Assembly: GCA_902558835.1 (NCBI GenBank)
Contig: CACEFK010000002.1
Coordinates: forward strand, 1 to 64,000
Direction: 5' to 3'
From: an uncultured Pelagibacteraceae bacterium
GTDB lineage: Bacteria; Pseudomonadota; Alphaproteobacteria; Pelagibacterales; Pelagibacteraceae
DNA: 64,000 nt
In this document: in pieces, positions 11,507 through 22,115 of the stretch
How positions within the stretch are numbered: the first letter of the stretch is position 1
Layout of the letters: each line of letters begins with the position of its first letter
Position numbers and translations under genes: made by a program
The notes under the pieces: model-generated
Told to the model about the DNA's origin: nothing
Databases searched by the model: none
Seen by the model: the letters and a program-made list of their open reading frames with translations, nothing else

Positions 11507-12960
11507 TTAATCCACCAATCATGTATATTGTTTTGAAAATTAATTTTTTCTTCCATAGCATATGCAATGTTTAAAATATTTTGTTCATCAAAAGCTTTAC
11601 CAATTATCTGCAATCCTAATGGATATCCTTTAGCATCATGGCCTGCGGGTATAGAAATTCCAGGCAAACCTGCTAAATTTACAGGAACAGTAAAAATATC
11701 ATTTAAATACATTGAAACCGGATCATTTGTTTTTTCACCAATTTTAAACGCAGAACTTGGAGTAGATGGGGTTAGAATTGCATCAACCTTTTTATAAGCA
11801 TCATCAAAATCATTTTTAATAAGTTTTCTTACCTTTTGTGCTTTGAGATAATAAGCATCATAATATCCTGAAGATAAAACATAAGTCCCGATCATTATTC
11901 TTCTTTGAACCTCAGCACCAAATCCTTCAGATCTAGTTTTTTCATACATATCAATAAGATTTTCTCCTTCAGCTCTAAAACCGTATTTAACACCGTCATA
12001 TCTAGCCAAATTAGATGAGGCCTCTGCTGGTGCTACTATGTAATAAGTTGGTAGTGCATAATTAGTATGAGGTAGAGATATATCGATAATCTCAGCACCA
12101 CAATCTTTTGCATATTCAATACCTTTTTTCCATAGGTCTTCTATTTCTTTAGGCATACCATCTACTCTATATTCTTTGGGTATTCCTATTTTTTTACCTT
12201 TAATATCTTTTGTTAATTCTTTGCTGTACTCGTTTCTTTTAAAATCTATTGAAGTAGAATCTTTTTCATCATAAGTGCTAATAACTTCCTGTAACAATGC
12301 ACAATCTTTAACATTTTGTGCCATTGGACCAGCTTGATCTAGAGATGATGCAAATGCTACAATTCCGTATCTGGAGCAACTACCATAAGTAGGTTTTAAT
12401 CCGACAGTGCCAGTAAATGAAGCAGGTTGTCTTATAGATCCGCCTGTATCTGTTCCAATAGTTATTGGTGTTAATTGAGCTGCTACTGCAGAAGACGATC
12501 CACCAGAAGATCCTCCTGGAACTAAATTTTTATCAATTGGGTTTTGTACATTGCCAAAAAAACTAGTTTCATTAGATGAACCCATTGCAAATTCATCACA
12601 ATTTAATTTACCCATTAAGATAGCTCCTTCATTCCAAATGTTTTGTGTAACTGTTGACTCGTATGTTGGAACAAAGTTATTTAAAATCTTGCTGCCTGCC
12701 GTAGTTCTTAAATCTCTTGTACAAAATAAATCTTTTACAGCCATTGGAATGCCAGGTAATTTTAGATCAAGATTAGGTTTTTCATCAAATTTTTTTGCTT
12801 TATTTAAAGCATTTGCATAATCTTCAGTTATATATGCATTTAATTCTTTTGATTTTTCAGATCTTTCAACAAATGCTTTAGCAACTTCACTTGAGGAAAG
12901 TTTTTTTCCTTTTATATTTTCTACTAACTCAGATAATGATTGTTTAGTTATATCTGACAT
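11503..12960 (-). CDS. gatA: Aspartyl/glutamyl-tRNA amidotransferase subunit A
   Basis: Amidase signature [13 protein letters not shown]...[14 protein letters not shown]. Confidence 0.98.
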   Translation of the reverse strand: MSDITKQSLSELVENIKGKKLSSSEVAKAFVERSEKSKELNAYITEDYANALNKAKKFDEKPNLDLKLPGIPMAVKDLFCTRDLRTTAGSKILNNFVPTYESTVTQNIWNEGAILMGKLNCDEFAMGSSNETSFFGNVQNPIDKNLVPGGSSGGSSSAVAAQLTPITIGTDTGGSIRQPASFTGTVGLKPTYGSCSRYGIVAFASSLDQAGPMAQNVKDCALLQEVISTYDEKDSTSIDFKRNEYSKELTKDIKGKKIGIPKEYRVDGMPKEIEDLWKKGIEYAKDCGAEIIDISLPHTNYALPTYYIVAPAEASSNLARYDGVKYGFRAEGENLIDMYEKTRSEGFGAEVQRRIMIGTYVLSSGYYDAYYLKAQKVRKLIKNDFDDAYKKVDAILTPSTPSSAFKIGEKTNDPVSMYLNDIFTVPVNLAGLPGISIPAGHDAKGYPLGLQIIGKAFDEQNILNIAYAMEEKINFQNNIHDWWIK

Positions 12961-13247
12961 TATTCAATTACCTTTGGTACTACAAAATAATCTTCATTTT
13001 CCTTAGGAGAATTTTTTATTACTTGATCTCGTAAGTTTTTACTTTTTACTTCATCTGACCTTAGTTTTAGGGTTGTTTCAGCAACAGAAGTTAATGGTTC
13101 AACATTGTCAGTTTTTAATTCGTTAAGTTTTTCAATAAAATCAAAAATTGAATTTAAATCTCCTGCAAGTTTCTCTGCTTTTTTCTCATCTACAGAAATT
13201 CTTGATAGTTTAGATATGTGCTTTATTGTTTTAAGATCGATGCTCAT
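12960..13247 (-). CDS. gatC: Aspartyl/glutamyl-tRNA amidotransferase subunit C (start at MSIDLKTIKHISKLSRI)
   Basis: IKHISKLSRISVDEKKAEKLAGDLNSIFDFIEKLNELKTDNVEP. Confidence 0.94.
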   Translation of the reverse strand: MSIDLKTIKHISKLSRISVDEKKAEKLAGDLNSIFDFIEKLNELKTDNVEPLTSVAETTLKLRSDEVKSKNLRDQVIKNSPKENEDYFVVPKVIE

Positions 13248-13297
13248 ATGGTATTTAAATATGTCGCAAACTATCACTTAAGTTTAAAATATACAAT

Positions 13298-13753
13298 ATG
13301 ATCACTATTGAAGAATTCAAAAAAAAACAGTCTGAAACCTCTAGATTGATTGGTTTAGATCTTGGTTCAAAAAGAATCGGTGTATCAATTTGTGATGAAA
13401 AACAGTCAATAGCCACACCTTTTAAAACGATCAATAAAACCAATAATGATGATCTAATCAACGAATTAAAAAAAATAATAGAGGAAAACAATATTAAAGG
13501 AATTATCATTGGATATCCAATTAACATGGATGGTTCATTAGGTCCTTCTGCTCAATCAGTAAGTGATGTATCTAAAAATATAGACCAAAATATTGATGTA
13601 GAAGTTTGCTTATGGGATGAAAGACTTTCAACTGTGGGGGCATTTAATCTATCTAGTCAGCTTGATGTTAATGTTTCTAAGCGTGAAAAAAACATAGATC
13701 AAAATGCAGCTGCATTTATTCTTCAAGGAGCTATAGATTATTTAAATAATTAA
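13298..13753 (+). CDS. ruvX: Holliday junction resolvase-like RuvX/YqgF
   Basis: IGLDLGSKRIGVSICDE...IIIGYPINMDGSLGPSAQ...WDERLSTVGA. Confidence 0.94.
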   Translation: MITIEEFKKKQSETSRLIGLDLGSKRIGVSICDEKQSIATPFKTINKTNNDDLINELKKIIEENNIKGIIIGYPINMDGSLGPSAQSVSDVSKNIDQNIDVEVCLWDERLSTVGAFNLSSQLDVNVSKREKNIDQNAAAFILQGAIDYLNN

Positions 13754-13795
13754 TCCTTGCCATTTAGGGGCTTTATAGCTATAGAGTTAATTTTA

Positions 13796-14737
13796 ATGGC
13801 AATCAAAACCAATAAAGCTATTAAAATTTCACAAAAACATCTGTTAGGTATCCAAGAATTATCAGTTAATGATATTAATTATATCTTGGATGAGTCAGAA
13901 GCTTTCATAAAATTAAATCAGAGTAAAAATAAAAAAATTGATGTGTTAAGAGGTAAAACACAAATAAATTTATTCTTTGAGCCATCAACTAGAACTCAAA
14001 GCTCATTTGAACTTGCTGGAAAAAGACTTGGTGCGGATGTTATGTCAATGAATATGGGTAACTCTGCAATTAAGAAAGGTGAAACTTTGATTGATACGGC
14101 AATGACCTTAAATGCAATGCATCCTGATATAATTGTGATCAGACATCAAGACTCTGGTGCATGTAATCTATTATCTCAAAAAGTTAATTGTGTCGTATTA
14201 AATGCTGGTGATGGTAGACGCGAACACCCTACCCAAGCATTATTAGATGCATTAACAATTAGAAATCGAAAAAAAAAAATTCAAGGATTAAAAATAGCAA
14301 TATGTGGGGATATACTTCATTCAAGAGTAGCTAGATCAAATATTTATCTTCTTACAATGTTAGGAGCTGAGGTTAATATAGTTGCTCCATCTAACCTGAT
14401 GCCAAAAGAAATTGAAAAATTTGGTGTAAATACTTTTACTGATATGAAAAAGGGCCTCAAAGATTGTGATATTGTGATGATGCTTAGATTACAAAATGAA
14501 AGAATGACCAGTTCATATCTTTCATCGAACAGAGAGTACTACGAATATTATGGATTAACACCAGATAAACTTGATCATGCAAAATCAGATGCTTTAATTA
14601 TGCATCCTGGTCCAATGAATAGAGGAATTGAAATTGATACAAGATTAGCTGATGACATAAACAAAAGTGTAATTAAAGAACAAGTTGAATTAGGTGTTGC
14701 TGTAAGAATGGCATGTTTAAAAATATTTTGTGAATAA
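13796..14737 (+). CDS. pyrB: Aspartate carbamoyltransferase catalytic subunit (start likely 13796)
   Basis: [47 protein letters not shown]. Confidence 0.97.
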   Translation: MAIKTNKAIKISQKHLLGIQELSVNDINYILDESEAFIKLNQSKNKKIDVLRGKTQINLFFEPSTRTQSSFELAGKRLGADVMSMNMGNSAIKKGETLIDTAMTLNAMHPDIIVIRHQDSGACNLLSQKVNCVVLNAGDGRREHPTQALLDALTIRNRKKKIQGLKIAICGDILHSRVARSNIYLLTMLGAEVNIVAPSNLMPKEIEKFGVNTFTDMKKGLKDCDIVMMLRLQNERMTSSYLSSNREYYEYYGLTPDKLDHAKSDALIMHPGPMNRGIEIDTRLADDINKSVIKEQVELGVAVRMACLKIFCE

Positions 14738-16024
14738 ATGAAAAAACAATACTTTATAAATGCAAACATTATAGATCCTCATAATTCCATAAACGAAAAT
14801 GGTGGATTAATAATTGGAGAAGACGGAAAGATAGAAGCAATAGGAAAAAAGGTAAATACAAACAATTTACCAACTAGAGAAAAGCCTACTGACTTAAAAG
14901 GTAAATATATATTTCCTGGTATAGTGGATATGAGAGTTTTTGTAGGCGAGCCAGGATATGAATATAAAGAAAATTTTAGGACTTTAAGTAATGCAGCATT
15001 ATCTGGAGGAGTAACTTCCGTCGTAACCATGCCTAATACAGATCCAATTATAGATAATGTGTCAATTGTAGATTTTTTAAAAAGAAGAGGACGTGATAAG
15101 TCTAAAATAAATATCTTTCCTTGCGCTTCATTAACTCAAAACACTGATGGCACCAATATGACTGAATTTGGGTTACTAGCTAAAAAAGGAATTATTGCTT
15201 TTACTGACGGAGTAAAAACAATTCAAAATACTAGACTTATGTCTAGAATTATGAATTCAGCTAAAGATTTAGGATGTCTTATAATGCAACATGCTGAAGA
15301 TTACGATTTAGCTAAAAATGGCATGATTAATTCTGGTATTATTGCAACAAAACTAGGCTTATCAAGCATACCAGATATTGCTGAAAGAATTATAATTGAA
15401 AGAGATCTTACTCTCTTAGAAAAAACTAAATGTCGATATCATATATCTCAACTGTCAGCAGGAAAATCTGTAGATATAATTAAAGAACGTAAACAAAACG
15501 TTAAATTTACTTGCGGTGTATCAATAAACAATCTTTCATTAAATGAAAATGATATTGGAGATTTTAGAACATTTTTAAAATTATCACCTCCACTGCGAAG
15601 AGAAGAAGATCGAGAAGGTTTAGTTCAAGGATTAAAAGATAAAACTATTGATGTAATTGTTTCTGACCATAAACCTGAAGATGAAGAATCTAAAAGATTA
15701 ACTTTTGCACAAGCTGCAACTGGCGCATCTGGTATTGAAACATTGTTATCCTTAAGTTTAGAATTATTTCACAATGGGTCTGTAAAACTTGAAACTATAA
15801 TTCAAGCTTTAACATCTAACCCAGCAAAAATATTAAATATAAATAAAGGAAACCTGTCTATTGGTAATGATGCAGATTTTTGTATAGTAGATATCAATAA
15901 ACCGTGGATTGTAAAAAAAGAAAATTTAATCTCTAAATCTAAAAATACTTCAATTGAAGATAAGAAACTTCAAGGAAAAGTAACCAATACATTTGTAAAA
16001 GGTATAGAATTATTTAAAATATAA
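14738..16024 (+). CDS. pyrX: Dihydroorotase-like PyrC' (PyrX type), predicted non-catalytic
   Basis: DHOase scaffold (FPGIVDM..GEPGYEYKE, MPNTDPIID, SDHKPED) but HxH metal motif replaced by MRVF; adjacent to pyrB. Confidence 0.85.
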   Translation: MKKQYFINANIIDPHNSINENGGLIIGEDGKIEAIGKKVNTNNLPTREKPTDLKGKYIFPGIVDMRVFVGEPGYEYKENFRTLSNAALSGGVTSVVTMPNTDPIIDNVSIVDFLKRRGRDKSKINIFPCASLTQNTDGTNMTEFGLLAKKGIIAFTDGVKTIQNTRLMSRIMNSAKDLGCLIMQHAEDYDLAKNGMINSGIIATKLGLSSIPDIAERIIIERDLTLLEKTKCRYHISQLSAGKSVDIIKERKQNVKFTCGVSINNLSLNENDIGDFRTFLKLSPPLRREEDREGLVQGLKDKTIDVIVSDHKPEDEESKRLTFAQAATGASGIETLLSLSLELFHNGSVKLETIIQALTSNPAKILNINKGNLSIGNDADFCIVDINKPWIVKKENLISKSKNTSIEDKKLQGKVTNTFVKGIELFKI

Positions 16025-16026
16025 AA

Positions 16027-16605
16027 ATGGAACTTTTTATAATAGGTATAATCTCGTACCTAATGGGATCAATTCCTTTTGGATTAATTTTAACCAAAGT
16101 ATTTTTAAAAAAAGATATTAGAGAAATCGGTTCTGGTAATATTGGCGCAACAAATGCTTTAAGAACTGGTAACAAGTTAATTGGTTATTCAACACTAATA
16201 CTTGATGTGTTAAAGGCAGTAATACCTGTTTTATACGTTAAAATTAATTTTCCTGATGCAGTATATATATCAGCTTTATGTGCTTTTATAGGTCATGTGT
16301 TTCCAGTATGGTTAAAATTTAAAGGTGGTAAAGGTGTAGCGACATATGTTGGGATACTTTTTTCTTTAAATATTATTTTTGGATTAGTGTTTGGTATTTG
16401 TTGGTTAATAATTTTTTTTATTTCTAAATATTCATCTTTATCTTCCTTGATAGGATCACTTTCTACACCTGTTTATATTTTAATTTTTGAGGGTTCTGAA
16501 AATGTATTTTTTTACATAATAATGTTTATTTTAATATTTTTTACCCACAGAGAAAATATTAAACGCTTGAAAAATAAAGAAGAAACTAAGACAAAAATTT
16601 ATTAA
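16027..16605 (+). CDS. plsY: Glycerol-3-phosphate acyltransferase PlsY
   Basis: YLMGSIPFGLILTK, GSGNIGATNALRTGNK, KFKGGKGVAT. Confidence 0.96.
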   Translation: MELFIIGIISYLMGSIPFGLILTKVFLKKDIREIGSGNIGATNALRTGNKLIGYSTLILDVLKAVIPVLYVKINFPDAVYISALCAFIGHVFPVWLKFKGGKGVATYVGILFSLNIIFGLVFGICWLIIFFISKYSSLSSLIGSLSTPVYILIFEGSENVFFYIIMFILIFFTHRENIKRLKNKEETKTKIY

Positions 16606-16642
16606 TTTGACTATCAAACTCTTTTGAGTAGTTTGTTATTTT

Positions 16643-19225
16643 ATGAATCTAGTCATAGTTGAAAGCCCTGCTAAAGCGAAAACAATTAATAAATATTTAG
16701 GTGATAACTACACCGTTTTAGCTAGCTATGGTCATATTAGAGATCTTCCTTCAAAAAATGGATCAGTTGATCCTGATCAAAATTTTAAAATGGAATGGGA
16801 AGTTGATAGCTTTTCAAAAAAATATTTAAAAGAAATTACTGATGCTGCGAAAGATTCTTCAAAAATAATTCTTGCGACCGACCCAGATCGTGAAGGTGAA
16901 GCAATAGCATGGCATGTAAAAGAATATTTACACGAAAAAAAACTTTTAAAGGATAAAGAAATTGAACGTGTGGTTTTTAACGAAATAACAAAAAAAGCTG
17001 TGACATATGGTATTGAAAATCCAAGACAGATAGAGCCCTTATTAGTCGATGCATACATGGCTAGAAGAGCACTAGATTATTTGGTGGGATTTAATATATC
17101 ACCAATACTTTGGACTAAATTACCTGGTTCAAAATCAGCAGGCAGAGTTCAATCTGTTGCACTAAAATTGATTACTGAAAGAGAACATGAAATTGAATTA
17201 TTCAAACCTGAAGAGTTTTGGACTTTAAGTATTAATTTTCAGGATAAAAACAAAAGCAAAATTACAGCAAGTATTTCTCAACTTGATGGAGAAAAAATTG
17301 AAAAATTCTCATTTAAAAATAAAGAGGAAATTGAAAAGGCAATTTCAAATATTAAGACCAAAAAATTTAACATAACTGATATTTCCTCAAAAGTTGTTAG
17401 CAGAAATCCCTCGGGACCCTTTACTACTTCAACACTTCAGCAAGTTGCTTCTAGTAGATTAGGTTTTGGTGCATCAAGAACAATGCAAATAGCACAAAAA
17501 CTTTATCAAGGAATAGAAATTGAGGGAGATACAGTTGGGTTAATTACTTATATGAGAACGGATGGAACTAATTTATCAGTTGATGCTGTCACTGATTTTA
17601 GAAATTTTATTAAAAAACAATATGGTAACGAATACTTGCCAGAAAATCCAAATAATTACTCAGGAAAAAAAGCAAAAAATGCTCAGGAAGCTCATGAAGC
17701 AATAAGACCAACTGACATTAATAGAAATCCAGACTCTATTAAAAAGTATTTAAGTTCTGACCAGCAAAAATTATATTCCTTGATTTGGTCTAGAGCACTA
17801 TCGTCTCAAATGGAAACAGCAAAATTTGATAGAAATACAATAACGATCGAGTCTGAAGATGGCAAAACAATATGTAAATCAAGCGGATCGGTTTTGAAAT
17901 TTGATGGATTTTTAAAAGTTTATTCAAATCAAGGCAAAGATGATGATGAACAAATTTTACCTGAGATGTCAAAAGGACCAATTAATATAGAAGCTCTTAT
18001 TGATGAACAACATTTTACCCAGCCTCCCCCACGTTACTCTGAGGCTAGTTTGGTTAAAAAATTAGAAGAATTGGGAATTGGAAGGCCTTCAACTTATGCA
18101 AGTATAATTTCAACAATAGCAAATAGAGGTTATGCAGAAATAGTTAATAAAAGATTTTTCCCAACTGATAGAGGTAAATTAATTTCTGCGTTTTTAGAAA
18201 AATTATTTTCAAAGTATGTGGATTATAACTTTACAGCTGGACTAGAGGATCAGCTAGATGAAATAACTTCTGGAAAAGAAAGTTGGTTAAAAGTCTTAGA
18301 AATGTTTTGGAAAGATTTTAATAGTAATGTTTCAGAGGTAAAAGAAAAAAGAACTAGAGAGGTTTTAGATCTTTTAAATGAAAGTTTGGGAGCATTGATA
18401 TTTGACACTGATAAAGAAGGAAACATAGTTAGAAAATGTCAGTTATGTGAAACGGGTTCCCTTAGTTTAAAAAATAGTTTTAGAGGAGGTGCCTTTATTG
18501 GATGTTCAAACTATCCTGAATGTAAATTTACAAGACCACTATCAAAAGCTAAAGCGGCTGCTCAATCACAACTTGCTGAACCAAAATTTCTTGGAAAACA
18601 CGAAAATGGAAATGATATTTTTCTTAAAAATGGAAGATTTGGTCCTTATCTTCAGTATGAGAAAGTTCTTGAAGAAAATATTGAAGAAGAAAAACCTAAA
18701 AAAAGAAAAAAAACTAAGAAAAAGAAACCTGAAGTTAATGAACTATTGAAAAATGTATCTATACCAAAAGGAATTGAATTAGAAAGTATTGATTTAGATA
18801 AAGCAAAATTTTTATGTTCGCTTCCTAAATCATTAGGCATTAATCCAGAAAATCAAAAGGAAATCACTTTGAACACTGGTAGATTTGGACCATATTTAAA
18901 ATGTGAAAATAAATCAGCTAGAATAGAAAATGTCGAAGAAATTTTTTCTATAGGATTAAATCGAGCAATTACACTCATAGCTGAAGCAAAACCTGGAAGG
19001 ATGTCTTCTTCAATTATAAAAGATTTAGGGGAGCATCCTGAGGATAAAAAGCCGGTCCGAATCATGAAAGGTCAATATGGACCATACATTAAATACAAAT
19101 CTCTAAATGCAACAATCCCAGAGGAAAAAGACCCAGTAGAGCTAACAATGGAAGAGGCTCTTATACTAATTGAGAAAAGAAGAGAATACGATAAAAATAA
19201 AAAATCTAAAAAAAAGAAAAAATGA
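16643..19225 (+). CDS. topA: DNA topoisomerase I
   Basis: VESPAKAKTINKYLG, DPDREGEAIAWH, YMRTDGTNLS, C-terminal Zn-finger and TopA repeats. Confidence 0.98.
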   Translation: MNLVIVESPAKAKTINKYLGDNYTVLASYGHIRDLPSKNGSVDPDQNFKMEWEVDSFSKKYLKEITDAAKDSSKIILATDPDREGEAIAWHVKEYLHEKKLLKDKEIERVVFNEITKKAVTYGIENPRQIEPLLVDAYMARRALDYLVGFNISPILWTKLPGSKSAGRVQSVALKLITEREHEIELFKPEEFWTLSINFQDKNKSKITASISQLDGEKIEKFSFKNKEEIEKAISNIKTKKFNITDISSKVVSRNPSGPFTTSTLQQVASSRLGFGASRTMQIAQKLYQGIEIEGDTVGLITYMRTDGTNLSVDAVTDFRNFIKKQYGNEYLPENPNNYSGKKAKNAQEAHEAIRPTDINRNPDSIKKYLSSDQQKLYSLIWSRALSSQMETAKFDRNTITIESEDGKTICKSSGSVLKFDGFLKVYSNQGKDDDEQILPEMSKGPINIEALIDEQHFTQPPPRYSEASLVKKLEELGIGRPSTYASIISTIANRGYAEIVNKRFFPTDRGKLISAFLEKLFSKYVDYNFTAGLEDQLDEITSGKESWLKVLEMFWKDFNSNVSEVKEKRTREVLDLLNESLGALIFDTDKEGNIVRKCQLCETGSLSLKNSFRGGAFIGCSNYPECKFTRPLSKAKAAAQSQLAEPKFLGKHENGNDIFLKNGRFGPYLQYEKVLEENIEEEKPKKRKKTKKKKPEVNELLKNVSIPKGIELESIDLDKAKFLCSLPKSLGINPENQKEITLNTGRFGPYLKCENKSARIENVEEIFSIGLNRAITLIAEAKPGRMSSSIIKDLGEHPEDKKPVRIMKGQYGPYIKYKSLNATIPEEKDPVELTMEEALILIEKRREYDKNKKSKKKKK

Positions 19226-19506
19226 AAATAATTAAAATTATAATTTCAGTTATATTTATTTCTTTATTTAATTTAACATTTTCATCTGCTGAGGATTGTT
19301 CAAAATATGACAAATTAAGTAAAGATTATGCAAAATGTACATCTGATAAATTAAAGAAAGAAACCTCACAAAAAGCAGAAGAAATAAAATCTAAAACTGC
19401 AAAGAAAATAGAAGAAGGTAAAAAAAAATTAAAAAACTTTAATTTAAAAGATAAGCTTAATAAATTTAAGAATAGCAAAACTCATAAGGAGTTTTCTGAA
19501 AAATAA
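19222..19506 (+). CDS. Small Lys-rich protein with predicted signal peptide, unknown function
   Basis: MKIIKIIISVIFISLFNLTFSSAEDC; 4-nt overlap with topA stop. Confidence 0.65.
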   Translation: MKIIKIIISVIFISLFNLTFSSAEDCSKYDKLSKDYAKCTSDKLKKETSQKAEEIKSKTAKKIEEGKKKLKNFNLKDKLNKFKNSKTHKEFSEK

Positions 19507-19507
19507 A

Positions 19508-19969
19508 ATGGATTTTGAAAATAAAATTAAAGAATTAAAGATTAATCTTCCAGAGGCAAAACCACCTGTTGGTTCTTATGTTGCAACAAAAATTGTTGGT
19601 AATTTACTTTATATTTCAGGACAGATTTCTATTTCAGAAAATGGTGAATTAATAAAAGGAAAAGTTGGAAAAGATCTATCTGTAGATGATGGTTACAAAG
19701 CAGCTGAAAGATGTGGTTTAAGTATTATATCGCAAGCAAAAGTAGCTTGTCATGGAGATCTTTCTAAAATTAAATCTTGCGTAAAATTAACAGGTTTTGT
19801 CAATTCAACTGATAACTTTACAGATCAACCAAAAGTAATTAATGGAGCTTCTGATTTAATCGCTTCTATTTTTGGTGAAGCAGGAATGCACACTAGAGCA
19901 GCAGTAAGTACAAATAGCTTACCACTTGGTGTGTCTGTTGAAGTTGATGCAATTTTTGAGTTAATTTAA
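19508..19969 (+). CDS. RidA/YjgF-family protein
   Basis: VGNLLYISGQISISENGELI, GEAGMHTRAAVSTNSLPLGVSVEVDAIFEL. Confidence 0.93.
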   Translation: MDFENKIKELKINLPEAKPPVGSYVATKIVGNLLYISGQISISENGELIKGKVGKDLSVDDGYKAAERCGLSIISQAKVACHGDLSKIKSCVKLTGFVNSTDNFTDQPKVINGASDLIASIFGEAGMHTRAAVSTNSLPLGVSVEVDAIFELI

Positions 19970-19970
19970 A

Positions 19971-21269
19971 TTATCTTCCAATACCAAAATATTTAAAACC
20001 TAGTTTTTTAATTTTTTTTGGTGAATAAATATTTCTCATATCGTAAATAATGAGTTTTTTATTTTTTGAAAATTTTTTGAAATTAATTGATTTAAAATCA
20101 TTCCATTCTGTATGTATAATTACAATATCTGATTCTTTGACCGATTCTTGTATTGAATTAGAAGATTCAACATTTTTTAATTTTTTAAATTCTTTTTTTG
20201 ATCCTGTAGGATCATAATATTTAATTTTTGCACCTTTTTTCGATAAAAATGGAATTAATTTTAGGCTAGACGAGTCTCTCATATCGTCAGTATTTGCTTT
20301 AAAAGTTACACCTAAAAAGGATACAATTTTATTTTTAATTTTATTATTTAAAATTAAACTAACTCTTTTGGATAATAAATCAGATCTTAAATCATTAGAT
20401 CTGATAACGCTTTTTACCACTGATAAATTAGTTTTGAATTTATCAGCAGTTGAAACTAAAGCTTTGGTATCTTTTGGAAAACATGACCCACCGTATGCAG
20501 GTCCAGCTCTTAAAAATCTGCTACCAATTCTTTTATCTAATCCAATTCCTATTGAGATATCCTCAATATCTATAGCAGTTTTTTCACATAAATTTGATAT
20601 TTCATTTATAAAGGTAATCTTTGTTGCCAAAAAGGCATTTGAAGCATATTTAATTAATTCAGCTGCTCTTCTTTTTGTAGAAAGAAATTTTGCACCTTTT
20701 GATATTAGTGGTGAATATAAACTTTTTAATATTCTCAGGGATTTACTATCATTTGATCCAACTACAACTCTATCTGGATAGATAAAATCTCTGATAGCCT
20801 CACCTTCTCTTAAAAATTCAGGATTAGATACTACTGAAAAAAATTTTTTATTTACTTTTTTAGATATAATTTTTTCAATCTCATCACCTGTTGTCACGGG
20901 CACAGTCGATTTATTGATTATAATTTTAAATTTTTTAATAGATTTAGATATTTCTTTTGCAGCAGCATATACTTGGCTTAAGTCAGCACTATTACTATTT
21001 TTTTTGGTTGGTGTTCCTACACATATAAAAACAATATCTGATTTTTTTACCGACTCTTTTAGGTTTGTTGAAAAATTCAGTCTTTTATTTTTATAGTTTT
21101 TTAAAACTAACTCTTCTAAACCAGGTTCGTAAATAGGAACAATACCTTTTTTTAAATTGTTAATTTTTTTTAAATCTTTATCAACACATATGACATCATT
21201 GCCTAAATCAGAAAAACAAACGCCACTAACTAAACCAACATAACCCGTGCCAATCATACATAATTTCAT
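19971..21269 (-). CDS. ugd: UDP-glucose 6-dehydrogenase (start MKLCMIGTGYVGLV at 21269; track ORF extends upstream into galU)
   Basis: MIGTGYVGLVSGVCFSDLGNDVICVD, PEFLREGEA, GPAYGGSCFPKDTKAL. Confidence 0.95.
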   Translation of the reverse strand: MKLCMIGTGYVGLVSGVCFSDLGNDVICVDKDLKKINNLKKGIVPIYEPGLEELVLKNYKNKRLNFSTNLKESVKKSDIVFICVGTPTKKNSNSADLSQVYAAAKEISKSIKKFKIIINKSTVPVTTGDEIEKIISKKVNKKFFSVVSNPEFLREGEAIRDFIYPDRVVVGSNDSKSLRILKSLYSPLISKGAKFLSTKRRAAELIKYASNAFLATKITFINEISNLCEKTAIDIEDISIGIGLDKRIGSRFLRAGPAYGGSCFPKDTKALVSTADKFKTNLSVVKSVIRSNDLRSDLLSKRVSLILNNKIKNKIVSFLGVTFKANTDDMRDSSSLKLIPFLSKKGAKIKYYDPTGSKKEFKKLKNVESSNSIQESVKESDIVIIHTEWNDFKSINFKKFSKNKKLIIYDMRNIYSPKKIKKLGFKYFGIGR

Positions 21270-22081
21270 ATTTTTCCTATTTCTTTTGAAGAGTTGATAT
21301 AGCCAATCATTGTTCCACAATCAAGATACTTACCTTCAAAATTATGAGCTATGAATTTTTCTTTATCATTAATTAATAGCTGTATTGCATCAGTAATGTG
21401 TATCTCCTTACCTTTACCAGGTTTAAGAGATTTTATTTTTTTAAAAATTGTACGCGGTAATATATATCTTCCAATAACAGCATTGTTAGATGGTGCTTTT
21501 TTTGCTGATGGTTTTTCAACTACACCATCAATAATATAATTTCTTTTATTTAATTTTTTATTAACTTTATATATCCCCCATCTTGAAACATTATTTTTTT
21601 TTACTTTCATTGATGCCATCACAGATGCTTTATATTTTTTATGAACCTTGATCATTGACTTAGAACAATTTTTTTTAATTATTAAATCATCTGGTAACAA
21701 CATTAAAAAATATTTATTTTTAATGTATTTTTGTGTCTTAAGGACGGCATCACCTGTGCCCTTTGGAATATTTTGAAAAACAAACTTAATTTTACTCTTA
21801 TATTTAAGTATTTTTTTATATTCATTAATTAATCTAGGATCTTTCTTTTTTTTAAGAATATTTTTATAAAATTGATCACTGTAAAAATATTTTTTAATCA
21901 TTAATTTTTTAGTAGAGATAATAAAAACAATCTCTTTAATACCTGCATCAATGCATTCATCTAGAATATATTCAATTCCGGGTCTTCCATTTATAGGTAA
22001 AAGCTCTTTAGCAAAAACACTTGTTAAAGGTAATAACCGAGTTCCAAGTCCTGCTAAAGGAATAATTGCTTGTTTAATCAT
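21266..22081 (-). CDS. galU: UTP-glucose-1-phosphate uridylyltransferase
   Basis: AIIPLAGLGTRLLPLTSVFAKELLPI, VEKPSAKKAPSNNAVIGRYIL. Confidence 0.95.
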   Translation of the reverse strand: MIKQAIIPLAGLGTRLLPLTSVFAKELLPINGRPGIEYILDECIDAGIKEIVFIISTKKLMIKKYFYSDQFYKNILKKKKDPRLINEYKKILKYKSKIKFVFQNIPKGTGDAVLKTQKYIKNKYFLMLLPDDLIIKKNCSKSMIKVHKKYKASVMASMKVKKNNVSRWGIYKVNKKLNKRNYIIDGVVEKPSAKKAPSNNAVIGRYILPRTIFKKIKSLKPGKGKEIHITDAIQLLINDKEKFIAHNFEGKYLDCGTMIGYINSSKEIGKI

Positions 22082-22115
22082 TTAAATGTTTTACTTATTA
22101 AATATTTTTATACAA

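Noticed and set aside
16606-16642. Hairpin CAAACT...AGTTTG between plsY and topA as terminator
   Set aside because: Short imperfect stem with no convincing U-tract; could be chance.
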